From: Garcia nutans
Taxonomy: Eukaryota; Streptophyta; Magnoliopsida; Malpighiales; Euphorbiaceae
Direction of reading: 5' to 3'
NCBI GenBank assembly: GCA_947685225.1
Contig: CANTUV010000010.1
Location: forward strand, 8,804,001 to 8,868,000
Length of the DNA: 64,000 bases
Notes under the pieces: model-generated
Database searches by the model: none
Seen by the model: the letters and a program-made list of their open reading frames with translations, nothing else
What the model was told of the DNA's origin: nothing
Shown: positions 25,382-37,300 of the stretch, piece by piece
Numbering within the stretch: position 1 is the first letter of the stretch
How the letters are laid out: each line of letters starts with the position of its first letter
Translations under genes and position numbers: made by a program

Positions 25382-25587
25382 TAATTAGCCAGTGGCGTAG
25401 CCAGCGTTAATTTTAGGAGGGGCTGGTTTGTATGATTTTAGGAGGGGGCTGACTCTCCTCACCAGTTACCATAGCCCACAGACACATGCCTACAGCAGGG
25501 GCTTTCACGACTAAATAAATGGATTTTTCGGCGAGACAGGGTCTCAAGCCTCTTTCAGACTCCCTTCCCTACGCCTCTGTAACTAGC
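25382..25587. mobile_element. 190-bp hAT MITE (CAGTGGCG type)
   Basis: The element spans 25390-25579. The left end CAGTGGCGTAGCCAGC and reverse-complemented right end CAGAGGCGTAGGGAAG form terminal inverted repeats. The flanking 8-bp repeats TAATTAGC (25382-25389) and TAACTAGC (25580-25587) match at 7 of 8 positions. CAGTGGCG ends are well known for plant hAT elements. It is markedly less AT-rich than its surroundings. Confidence 0.8.
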
Positions 25588-28076
25588 CATAGCACAGTAA
25601 AGTTGGGGTAAGTTGGGGGTGTAAATCACGTAATCAACGAGTAATGGATTAGGCTCTGAGCCCGGCCCAATATCTTCCAAAAATCCAAGTTGGTTTTATT
25701 ATGTTGGCAAGCCATTTTTCTTTTCTATTCGTCATGATTTGTGAAAGTGAATCTAACGGTTCTGTTTCTAGTTTTGTAATGCGGAAATTACAGTGCAAAA
25801 CTCATTAAAAAAATGTATTTTTATTAAATTTCAACAGTAATTTTACAGAGAAGCTATATATTGTGCTGATTTGTTACCTCACTTTGAGTATGGTACCCAT
25901 TGACTGGAAGATTCTCCTGATGATATTAAATATTGTGTAGCTTGATTGTTTATCTTTCCTTTTCATCAATTCTTTTTTGCAAAAATATAATCTTTTTTTT
26001 TTAATTTAAAGAATAGTGGCACTGTAATTATTTTCAAAATTTAAGAGTTCTCAAAATTTGAATGTAGTTGAAATTAAATTTGTAATAATAATAATTATAA
26101 TTGCGATAGTTGTTTTACGAATGGTGTCCAATGTTCAAGCTTTTCCCTTATTTTATTTCTGACCATTTTTTATATTTTAAAGGGATATTTTTTTAATTGA
26201 ATTGAATTATTATGATATAAAAATATCTAATAAAAAAAATTTTACCTTCGACTATAAGTTAAAATTTTGTTTTTATAGTATTGATGTGAATTTTAAAATT
26301 GTGAAATCGTGTTTTGAAATTTTTTTGTTAACTAAATTTGTAGAACTAGCAACATTCTCTTTAAATATTTTATTTCTATTGTTCTATCTATTGGTTTAAA
26401 AATAAAAAAACGTGATTTATTATAATGTAAAAGTAAATAGGATAATTTTTCTCACTTTTTCTATTAATGACATTATCGTTTTTCTCATCCTCTTTTATGG
26501 TAAAAGTAAATATAGTACTTTTTTTTAGCTCTAAATTAATGGTAAAAACTATTTTTTTTTCATTTTTATATGTATTTTAAAGTATTTTTTGCTATTTATT
26601 TACCTTTTTCTATGTATGTCATTGCTTATTTTAAATTTTTTCAAAATTTAAAAATACTCAAGCGCTTTAATATTATATATAAATAATTTTTTGAAGAAAT
26701 GCTTTAGAAATAAGTTTTTTTATCTATGAAACGGGAGACTAATTTTTGGAGAAATACCATCGTTACTATAAATAAAGAACAAAAATGAAAAAAAAAAAAA
26801 AGTGAGATCAAAATAAAAAAGAGGAATAGTTTCCGAGAGTACAATTTACAAAATACAAACGTTACTGCGCTACCTCTATCTTGAAGCCAACATGTCTAGA
26901 AATTCTGAAATTGTATAACAACCTGCTGGGGTTTAGCTACGATGTCTGCGTCTACAAAAAGTTGTCTATGCGCACCGTTTCATGCAAGCGACAATCCAGT
27001 CAAACCAACCCATTCTGATGATCAGTTTAATATTTCTAATCCCAATCAGTTGGGTTTTGAATTTTGGAGATTGAACTGATTAATTTTGATTTCTTAAAAA
27101 CATATATATATATATATATATATTATTTAACTAAGGATATAATTGATGAAGTAACTGGAGAAAAATCAGACAAAAAAAAATTCCAGTCCTTTTGGGGAAA
27201 ATAACTAACCAATCTTTTCTAATTAGAATAGCTCAAAAAATGACATATACTACTTAATCTGCTCCTCTATTACATTTTCAATGGACAAAAGAAAAAAAAA
27301 TGATAAGCAAAAATACCTCTTGCCAGCCTTTTAATATAAGAAGCAAAGGTCTCATTTTCCCATGGGCAGTTTTATATTGTTTATTATGGCTTTAATAAGT
27401 TGTCTGACTCACAGACAGAGGCACTGTTGATACTAATAATCCACGGTCTTCTGAACTGCTACTAAAAGATGCTCCCACATAAAATTAGCAACTTTGTTTA
27501 GCATATCAATTTTATCAGGGCAAAAGATAGTCAGTTTAGACCACCACCAATCGATAAAAGAATTTGTATTCAGACCAGTAGGAATCAAACCCAAATCGAT
27601 TTGATCTGAACCAAGTTGCCTAAGCATAATCACGACAATATATATATATATATATATAATATGGAAGAATGTTCTTCTTCGTTAATTGAAATTTGGAAGA
27701 ATGTTCATCAGAAAATTTCTCAGTGAACTTAATGAGAAAGAACAAGATGAATATGCATATAACATAACATATACATAATGGGAAAACATAAATAAAAGCA
27801 TGAAAAACAAAATTATTATAAAATATGAAAAATAAATTGGTAATATTTCTTTTATTTATTACCTCAAAGTCGATGTGGATCCATAAACAAAATTATGTAA
27901 CTAAACTTGAAACAAAATTGAAAATTAAAACTTGGATCCTCACCTTCTTCTTCTTCTTCTTTTTTTTTTTTGATACAGAAATAAAATAATTAAACGCACG
28001 AAATAACCAAAAAAGAGACCCTAAATCAAAACCAGGGAAACTTGAATATTAATAATAGGAAACGAAAGCAGCAAAA
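25588..28076. other. Gene-free AT-rich region
   Basis: No gene is recognised. It has poly-T and poly-A runs and (AT)n tracts near 27100 and 27635. The open frames at 26202-26399 and 27433-27633 show no recognisable protein features. Confidence 0.5.
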
Positions 28077-28667
28077 TTAATAACCGTCAGCGTCATTTTG
28101 AAGCCTCATTTGTTGATAAAATTGAGCAATAAACAACTCAGCCTTGACATCTATCATTTCATCTCCACCGCAGAGACCATCTTCTTGATCATCGCTATTA
28201 ATGTCCTCCTGATCATCAAGGTCCTGAAGATTGACTGCCGATGCATAGGCTGAGCTAGTGTTGGTGCAGGTGCTTAGGTGACTTGGCGACATAGGTGGCG
28301 TGAAAGCCTCCAAATTTTCAACAGCCGCCGCCGTGAATGGAGGAGAAGTGGTGATCCGAAGGGTTGAACCGACGTCGTTTTGCAAATGCAAAGGACGCAT
28401 GGAACAAACAATCTTCTTCCACATGGAAGTCCCGGTGGAACGAGTGGACTTTTTTTTTTGCGAATTGTTAAGATCTAACATAACCATTGCTAGCTTAACA
28501 ATGTGAAGAGGACCATGCCTTTTCTTGCTCTTCTTTTGATCAACATTAAAACCTTTCTTTTTGGTTTTGCTTACACTGACCGGAGAATCAAGATCAGCCA
28601 ACTTTGATTTGTTCAGGGTTAGCGGTTCATCAACAACGGTGACATTTGATGAGCTGCGTTCCATCAA
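28077..28667 (-). CDS. DUF761 family protein (cotton-fibre-expressed type)
   Basis: Single-exon gene for a 196-residue protein. A Lys-rich N-terminal part (about residues 35-75) is followed by a basic segment containing the hydrophobic stretch HIVKLAMVMLDL. A Ser/Thr-rich middle includes TPPMSPS, and an Asp/Glu-rich linker precedes the C-terminal DUF761 motif VKAELFIAQFYQQMRLQ (about 173-189). That short motif defines the plant DUF761 family, which has no agreed biochemical activity; many members respond to stress or pathogens. A second DUF761 gene lies 3.7 kb away in the opposite orientation at 32350-32862. The two proteins are alike only around the C-terminal motif, so they are not a recent duplication. 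Confidence 0.75.
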   Translation of the reverse strand: MMERSSSNVTVVDEPLTLNKSKLADLDSPVSVSKTKKKGFNVDQKKSKKRHGPLHIVKLAMVMLDLNNSQKKKSTRSTGTSMWKKIVCSMRPLHLQNDVGSTLRITTSPPFTAAAVENLEAFTPPMSPSHLSTCTNTSSAYASAVNLQDLDDQEDINSDDQEDGLCGGDEMIDVKAELFIAQFYQQMRLQNDADGY

Positions 28668-31600
28668 TTTTTGGGATCTCTTTTTTGGGGGTTTTCGTGA
28701 TTTAATTAATTAATTTTCAAAAGCTCTCTGTCCTGCTTATAGATCTAGCAGTAGAGAAAGGGAGAAACTTAAGGAGATAAGGAAGGAGAAGGCGTATATA
28801 TAGGCATTTTATATATACCAAAAATAAAACAGAAAGCATATTCAGAGTATTTTTGTTTAAATAGGCATGCTATAAGGGATTTCTCTCTTTTTTTTTAATT
28901 ATATATATATTTTTAATTAAATTTGGATTTGCACTAATATCATCCTGATAACTTTGTGATATTTTTAATATTACTAAATCAAATCAAAACTCATAAACTT
29001 GCATTGGAAAAAAAAGGCCAAATAACGAGCAAAATAAAGTGAATGAACTTTTTATCTGTTCTTCATTTTCGCATATTGGGCTGCATGGGGAGTTTTATCT
29101 AGTTCAGTTTTAAGCTTATTGCTTTCACTGCAAGCAACAAAATCAACTTGTCCTTCAAAAAAAAACGAATTGAAATGACATGTCGCTCTATGGTGATTAA
29201 GGTACAATTAATCATACACATATGGAAACTTATTTGCGGATTAATTAGTACTAATACCATTTGCAAAATTTCAATTTCATTTTTAATTAATTTGGTGGTG
29301 AATCTTAAATTAATTTCGTTTTCTTTATTTTACTTTTCAATTGCTATTATAATATAAATTTTATATTTTTTTTTTCAAAAAAATCAAAGTTTCCTTCAAT
29401 ATTTCAATTGAGAATTAAGATTTATTTAATTTAATAGTGGCACTCATTAGTGGGTAAATGTGAGCTGATATAAGCTAATGAGGCAACCTGCAGCACCAGT
29501 AAATGATTATAATTGAATCTGGAGTGTTCAGTAAGTAATTAAACAAAAATATAAATTACAATAAAAATACTTTCCAAAAGCTAGCTAAAATGCTCAAAAT
29601 TATGAGGTTGATTTGTAAATTAGGAAATAGAAGTGCAAATGAAACTAGGGTGAGGAGACGGCATAAATTTTTATAAAAATACTATGTATATAAATATCTA
29701 ATTACAAAATTTTAAATATCCTCTGATTAAAAAATATATATGATAAGAATATAAATATATATATATAATGCTATATATATATACTTTTTATACAATACTA
29801 TATATAAAATACTATTTAAATTTTATAAAAATACTATATATAAATATCTAATTATAAAACTCTAATATCCACTAATTAAATATATATATATATATATTGT
29901 ATATAAAATACTATTTATATAATTTTTATAAAATACTATAAAATTTTATTTTATGTATACAAAATACTATATATACTAGTAGTATATCATTTAGTCACAA
30001 ATAACACAGCTTCATGATATTAAAATTTTGGTATCGCCACCCTTTTTGGGCATGGCCACCCACAAATTTTAAACCTAATTCTTGCTACCATTTCTTACTT
30101 TTTTTTTGTAAAATAATAGTAACTTTAATAGATCAAAACTCAAATTTGGCAATATAATTAATGAATAATAGGCAAAGTCTTGTTTTACAATAAGAAATGA
30201 TGTGGAATTAATACAAATATATAGATATAGTACTACCCATTAATATATAGTAATTTGAAATTGAAATATTGCAGCATATGCCCCTCGCCTTTCTGATTGT
30301 GATATAATAATTCATATAACCGAACCCAACACCCATTAATATTTCTTCCCCTTAATTTGCTCAATAATTCCACATCCATTATTTTAAGAATCAATTAAAT
30401 GTATCTGCTGTTTCTTCTACCCACTCGTTTAATTTTTCCATTGAAATTTTCATCTGTCCACGATTATATATAATAGTGATGCACGTTTCTTCGTTAATTT
30501 TGGTTTTAATTAGTGAATAATTCTTTATGTTTTTTTATTAATTCTTGTGAGAGCAACATGATTAATGTCAAATTTGACTGTAATTTTTTATTTTATTTTA
30601 TTTTTACCTAATAATAATAAAGTGATATTAATATTGACTTGTCATATATTATCTACGTTGAAGCTCTAAAAGATTCATAAACGAGACATAAAATTACGTA
30701 ATTATATAACAAGAAAAATAAAAAGAAATACAAAACTATACAAATAGATTCGTAAAACTATATAATAATAATAATAATAATGAGAATGAGAATGAATAAT
30801 AAAAGAGGTTCCAGCTGGTGATTGCGTTGCTTGAATTGTTAATTTACTTGTGAAAGTTTGTTTTCTTATTATATCAGCTTCAATTCACCTTCTAACGCAC
30901 ACAAAACCCACAAAATGTTGAAGCATGGCTGGCAAGTTGCAATATGGGAAAGCTGGCAGCCAAATTAGAGTATTGTTATGAAACAGGTGTCGCCCCTAAT
31001 TTTACAAATCACTCTTCTTTTTCTTCTTCTTTTTTTTTTTTCTCTTTTTGGGTGAAAATTAGTTTTTGCAGGGTATATAAAAAGCTTCAATTTTTAATTG
31101 GTCCATCCCCCCTAGTCCTGTATAGAAGATATCCAGTTGCTTGTCAAAGTTTTTTCTTTTAACATCTTTGCTTAAAATTAAAATATAAAAAAAATCATTA
31201 AAAAAATTAAAAAAATAAAAAAAAATCATCCATCCCCCTCCTTTGTATTCAAAAAAAAATTAAAATATAAAAAATTATTAAAGTTTAAATATAAAAAATC
31301 AGAAAAAAGTATGGTAATAAGCGTTTACTTGTTCAAAGTCATTAAAGTTATATATAAAAAATCAGAAAAAATTATCATTGTTGTGCTGCGTTCATGTTAG
31401 ATGGGACCCCTTCTTTGCAATAATCATTTGTTCCTTCTAGAATGCTTTTCTATCTAATGCCCAAAATACCCTAATCCATGCAGAGCACATTAAAAGCCAA
31501 ATGTGTGGCATTTTATTTAAATTGTGAACAAAATTAAACCAAAGCATTATTCATTTTTTTAACTTTTTGCAGCAAATTATTAGGAAAAATAATTCATATA

Positions 31601-32245
31601 GCTTTCATTATGCACTGTATTGGTCATTGAAAAGACACTTCGACCATTAAAAGTTCATAATTTTTATTAATATATAAAAATATATTCTTATTTTTTAGTA
31701 AAATTATGAACGTCATAAATAAAAAAAGAGATATTCATATAAATTAGTTAATATACACTAACAAGAACTTCATACAACCTATATATAAGAAAAATAGAAT
31801 TTATTTGTTAATGATTATTTAATTAATCTATATTGATTTTTACAAAGCAAATCAAAAACAAAAAAAAAATCTTCAATAATTCGTAAAAAATGGGATTTAA
31901 AATTTTAATAATATTTTAAGTAAAAAAATTTAATTTATTATTATAAATTCAAACACACAATTCTATAATTTTGAAAGTGGTTTTGATACCAGCAAAATAA
32001 AGATACATGTTTGTAATTTTTTTTTAAATTCAAAATGAAGTTTTAAAAAGAAAAAGTAAAGGCAAGAGGGTCATATTTGGAATTGAAAAAAAAGTTACAG
32101 CTAGTACAGCCCGCGTACAGCCGTGTCCCCAGCGCCCATAGTTCATTTTTTCATTTTCTACACCAAGCAACTTTCTTTCGGATTTCGAAGAAGAACTTAA
32201 AAAGCGGCTCTCTCTTTCGTAGAAAGCCGCGTTTCAAAATCTAAC
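28668..32245. other. Spacer between the two divergent DUF761 genes
   Basis: It should hold both promoters. At 29667-29730 and 29819-29880 there are direct repeats of about 60 bp (TATAAAAATACTAT...AAATATCTAATTA) inside a strongly AT-rich tract running to about 29990. TTC and (AAT)n runs occur near 31020 and 30760. No further gene is recognised. Confidence 0.5.
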
Positions 32246-32256
32246 ACATAAATATA
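32246..32256 (+). promoter_or_regulatory. TATA-like motif upstream of the second DUF761 gene
   Basis: ATAAATATAAG lies about 100 bases upstream of the ATG at 32350, a normal position for a plant TATA box. Confidence 0.4.
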
Positions 32257-32349
32257 AGTGCCATTTCACTCTCTGATCCCACAACTAATTATCAGCACCC
32301 AAAAAACCAAAAAGTGCTTCTGCTTTTGCTGCTAAGAAAAGATTCAAAA

Positions 32350-32862
32350 ATGGCAAGAAAAAACAGTGATGTTAGTCGGAGAGCATGGAACCTCCTGCGT
32401 CTAACATTGTTGTGGGCAAGAAAAGGTGGTGTTTTCAAGAGACGTTTAATGGTGGAACTACGAGTTTTGCCTAAGTTTTTTAAAAGTTTAGGGCAAAATA
32501 CAACTCCTCATAGCCAATTTCATTATGGAGAGCGCCAGTTTTCGTTTGATGAGACTCCCATTTTTCATGTAAAGATGCACCGTCCAACCTCCATGAGATT
32601 CAATATCCCTTGCATTACACCGCAAGTCGATTTTGATTACGATTTCGATCAAGTTAGTGATGATCAAGATGCTGGTGTTTATGAAGGAAGGAGGAGTTTC
32701 CTGAGAAATGGAGATGAGGATCATGAGCAGTTTGAGGAGAGAATTCCAGAAGAGGAACAAGGAATTGATTTGAGAGCTGAGGAATTCATTGCTAAATTCT
32801 ACCAGCAAATCAAACTTCAAAGACAAAGCTCTTATTTGCAGTCCAATGAAAAGCTAAATTGA
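32350..32862 (+). CDS. DUF761 protein similar to Avr9/Cf-9 rapidly elicited protein 146
   Basis: Single-exon gene for a 170-residue protein. The N-terminus (ARKNSDVSRRAWNLLRLTLL...ARKG, residues 2-26, then KRRLMVELRVLPKF) is a basic amphipathic segment. It is typical of the ACRE146 branch of DUF761 proteins, a plant family named from a transcript induced by the Avr9/Cf-9 defence interaction. The middle includes a FHVKMHR motif, then an acidic linker, and the C-terminus has the DUF761 box LRAEEFIAKFYQQIKLQ (about 143-160). I chose the ATG at 32350 (AAAAATGGC, good context) over the in-frame ATG at 32314, which would add only a Leu run. A defence role is inferred from family naming only. Confidence 0.75.
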   Translation: MARKNSDVSRRAWNLLRLTLLWARKGGVFKRRLMVELRVLPKFFKSLGQNTTPHSQFHYGERQFSFDETPIFHVKMHRPTSMRFNIPCITPQVDFDYDFDQVSDDQDAGVYEGRRSFLRNGDEDHEQFEERIPEEEQGIDLRAEEFIAKFYQQIKLQRQSSYLQSNEKLN

Positions 32863-34350
32863 CGCACAAATCTCTTTGATTTTTTTCCCTTTTTTGTTGC
32901 AGATTTTTGCAGACTCAAATCTGCTTTTTTTCCCCTTCGTTATTATACTCGTAAAAGAGGTTTGCGGCATTTTGTTAAGACCGGTAAGCTTCAATTGAGT
33001 TCAATAAATTCTCAAAATCATGACGTGGAAAATCTAGCACATTTTTTTAAATCCAAGTTAACAAGGCAAATACACCATTGAATTTATAATTCATTGTCGT
33101 GAATCCTTGCCGTCGAATAAAGCAGATTTGTGACTGCCCACAACAGAGAAATTTTAGACGTTTTAACGCTGTTGAAGCAAAGACAAATTGTTACCATATA
33201 AGAACCTCGATACTGATTCGCCGATTTTAGACATTTCATTCCTATTCTGAATTTGCTTGAGAAAAAAAAATCAGATTTCTATATTTATTTGAAGTAACTT
33301 TATAATTAAAACGTTTTTATATTTGATATCGAAATATAATTATTTACTCTAAATGCATGCACTCATCTTGAAAAGGTAACTTGAATAGAAATCTTGGAAT
33401 ATAATTAGAATCCTATTTTGTTCAGTACCACAATCCTACATTTTGATGATAACTAATAAATCTGCGATCAACTCACGTTCATAAGAAAATGAAATCTTAA
33501 TTCCAATAATAATATTAAAAGGCATGATTCAGTTATATTTAAATTAATTATCAAAACAGCATTTAAATATCTTGAAATAAATAGTCTAATGCCAATCACT
33601 TCCATTCTCATTCTATTTTTAGGTTAAACCGATTGGCTCGAATATTTCTTCCTAGTACAGCCTATTCCATGCGTTTAAGCAAGCATTTCTATATCAAAGC
33701 AAACTACCCGCATACTAAAAATCTGAAGTATATGCCATGTGATTCATCCAGGAAGCATATGCCATCTTTTCCTCTATTAGAAAGTTCAGTCACATTATCC
33801 TACACTAAGCAAATCAAACGGTTGCAAGGCAAGTACAAATAATATCACTGCCTGAAAAGCCTCTTTGGCTGCAAACAAAAAATCCTACAAAGCACATTAG
33901 TAACAGAGAGGAAATAGGGCAGTGTTCAAGGTTACCTGACCCAACCTAGTTCGGATTGCGTCAGTGGCTGTGCTGTTAGACATCCTCATGTTGAGTTTAA
34001 GATAGTATCACTGTTACAATATGCATGATAACAACCAAATACATTGTACCTACAGGAACAGAGACCATTTGGTTGATATCTAGCAGCAAAAGTAAGGTCT
34101 TCATATTTATATCACTAGTGTAGATTTGAGAATCATGTATGGTATGACTCGTATACATCAGTAAAGGAACTGCCACTGCCAACCAAATCTGAAAATTCAG
34201 CAACCAAAGAGGAAACTGCAGTTTGAAGATAAATGAATCACAAAGCCAGTAAAAACTTCCTAAACCTAACAAGTTTCTCAATCTAATCCGTTCCTCAAAA
34301 ATTTCCTCTCTCATGGAAAAGAACCACCTCTTAAGCTGGGCTTTGAAGCT
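32863..34350. other. Convergent region between DUF761 and CTP synthase genes
   Basis: It should contain both 3' untranslated regions. The sequence from about 33620 to 34350 is less AT-rich than typical spacer and may be the 3' end of the CTP synthase transcript. No separate gene is supported. Confidence 0.4.
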
Positions 34351-37300
34351 TCAATCAAACCAAACCCCATTCTGGCGAGTATTAAGATATGCTTCCAACT
34401 TTCCTGTTGCTGCCAATATAAAACCTACATAGCAAATACCAAAATTATAACAGTTCAATAAAATCAATACTTTATTTGCATGAAAATAGCACTTGCAGAG
34501 AGCGCAATTCTACTCATTTTCTATCAATGAAATTAAGGTCTTCCAGAAGCGGACCTTTCTAGTTTCTCTCTGTAAATATGGATAATTTTCTTATTAGACC
34601 AACAAATAAAGTAATTGCATGATAAGATTTATGAAATAGAAAAGGCTAGAGAACCATAATTAATAATTGTAGAAGCAAACAATTAAGAATGTATCACTCA
34701 GAACTGTACAATAGAATGTACAACTCAAAATAATTGGAAGTTGAGGATTTGTTTTATTGCTATTACACTACTATTTTTCTTAATCAAACCCATGGTCACG
34801 TTTGATTCATTTTAGAATTGGGAACAGAGTGCAGTCTTAACATAGTATTTTATCTATGGTTTAGTTTATAAGAAATCCAGATTTTCTAAAAAATATTTTT
34901 ATATTAAGTAACTTGATTTTATATTAAAATTATAGAATTAACAAATTCTGTTTAGTTATTTTAAAAAAATAAACTTGAATAGGGTTCTTTAAACTTGGAC
35001 GTCCATTTCCAAGGTGAACCAAGCATGTCCTTCATGCCACTGTTTTCTCCAAGGACATTATCAGCATTCCCAATCTGCAAACCAGGGTACTAATTCAGGC
35101 TATTGGAGAGAAAGTTCAATTAATGATAACAAGTACCTAAAAATAGAGGTGAGGGTCTTCGAGGACGTGATTTGAACTCAGGATGAAATTGTACACCAAT
35201 ATAGAAAGGATGGCTGGGAAGCTCTAGAATCTGTAGAACAAAAGAAAGGAGTGAAGCTTAAAAATTGTAATAGCATTTCTAAATAAAAAATTAATCTCTC
35301 TCCAGCAAAAAGAAGAGCAGCTTGCCAAAACGAGCTTGAATGCATCAGAAATGGCAGGTTACAAAGAATAAAAAATTTTAAAAAAATCAATAAATCCAGC
35401 CGATAGAAAATCAACCTCCATTCTCTTTCCTGTTTCATCCTTCCCAACAAACTTTAAGCCTCTCTCTTCTAGCACTCCAATTACCCCTGGGTTTACCTAA
35501 AGTATATAATGGAAAAAAATATCATACTATTCTTACCATAAGACATAATGTTAATTGAGTACTTTTCTTCCACTTGTTCAAATCTTGCAACTCACCTCAT
35601 ATCTATGCCGATGCCTTTCATCTACGAATTGAGAATTACCATACCTAACAATTAAAATCAATTACAACAAGCGGAAGCAAATATCAAAATATTCGGATAA
35701 AAAATGGGTGGTCCATTCAATCCATCACGTCAGCAGCTTCAAAATAAACTTATGGCTATACAGGTAATGAGTTGCTTATCAACAAAATGACCAGGAAAGA
35801 GAAAAGCAAGCTTATTTTACCAATCAAATTGTCATCACACCTTCGGCTTCATGCATACAAATTGGAATCAAACTGTATATTTTTAGGACAAGGCAGTTTC
35901 ATGCGCATTTGTGATTCATGAGGTAAAAACAAACCACATACAGTTTGGAGGTAATACAATCAGCGGTCTGGAATAGTGTCCTCCGGTTTCCTAGTCTCAT
36001 TGTGCTTCCCATATGTGTAGTTGAACCCTGCATTTAAGTAATAGTAAAAAGTAAATGCCATACCTATGTATAAATAGTTAGTAATAGTATACTCCTACCT
36101 CAGGCATGAAAATTACAACATGATCAGATGCTCGGGCATCGAACTCCTCGCTATTTGCTCTTTCCAAACCCAAAACCTAAAACAAACAATTAGAAAAGGC
36201 TGCACGGGTGAAAAATGAAGAACATTTATTCTTTTTTCTTTTTCATTTCTAAAATCACTTACAGATCTAGCAAACTCAATCACAGAGATCCGCATGCCCA
36301 AGCAAATCCCGAGATAAGGAACATTATTCTCTCTGGCATACTTGGCAGCCAGTATCATTCCCCTTACACCGCGATCTCCAAATCCACCCGGCACTAAGAC
36401 ACATGCTGCATTCTGCAAATTAGAATTTTGTCAAAAACATAATTAATAGGAGATAAATGAGGAAAAAAAAATTAACAATCCCAACCACCTTTTCCCTTTT
36501 CTTTCTATTAAGAATGCAATCTTTCTGCCACTCACAAGAACCAGCAATACAGGCACAGACTTAAATCAAAAGAAAATAAATAAGTGGGTGAAGCGAAAGT
36601 GAGAATTGCAACAATCATGCACCTAGTGAGACGAAGTCTGAAGCAGCGAAATTTGGAAGCTAATCCAAAACCACTGTACAGTGTTTCCATTTTCTCTCCT
36701 TTCTACAATCTATTGGGAAAACCCATTGAATCTAAACAACACAATGGGAGAAGGCCTTCATTACTAATTCCCTTCCAACCACACCCAGCAATATCTCATT
36801 ATCCAAAAAGAAAAAGTTGCTAGCTTGTCATTATCAATTTACTTTATAATACATTAAAAAACAGCAAAATGGCTACACTCAATATCGAACTTATGGTCTT
36901 GATGCCAAAATGCAAACATCAACAAAAATAAAAGGGTTGCAAGCACCAACTTTGACATCATTATCTTCAGAGTCAAGAAAGGGAAGGCAACAAATTACAA
37001 GAAAATTATAGCACCCAAGAGAATCAAAGTGTTCTTAACATAAGAATGTTTGGCACAAGCCAAAGTCTTTAGGAAAATGATATATGCAAGTAGAAGCTGA
37101 AAAATACAGGGACAGCATGAGAAAAGGAGAAAATATAATATTACTGGAGTTTTAAAACCTACCTTCAAAGTCTCCCAAGCAGCAGCATGAGCTTCTGGTG
37201 TCTGTTTAAGATGGAAAAATGTTAATAGAGGGCAAACCTTTCATAAATATACATAACAGGAGTCAATGTGCAACTAGCAAGGATTCATTACTGATTTTGC

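Noticed and set aside
33633..33842. 69-residue plus-strand open frame
   Set aside because: No recognisable features, and it is antisense to the probable 3' end of the CTP synthase transcript.
34981..35075. Possible extra CTP synthase exon (acceptor CAG then IGNADNVLGENSGMKDM)
   Set aside because: Joined after the exon ending at 35137 it reads out of frame and stops after four codons. The exon at 34351-34424 continues the family sequence (FILAATGKLEAYL) properly.
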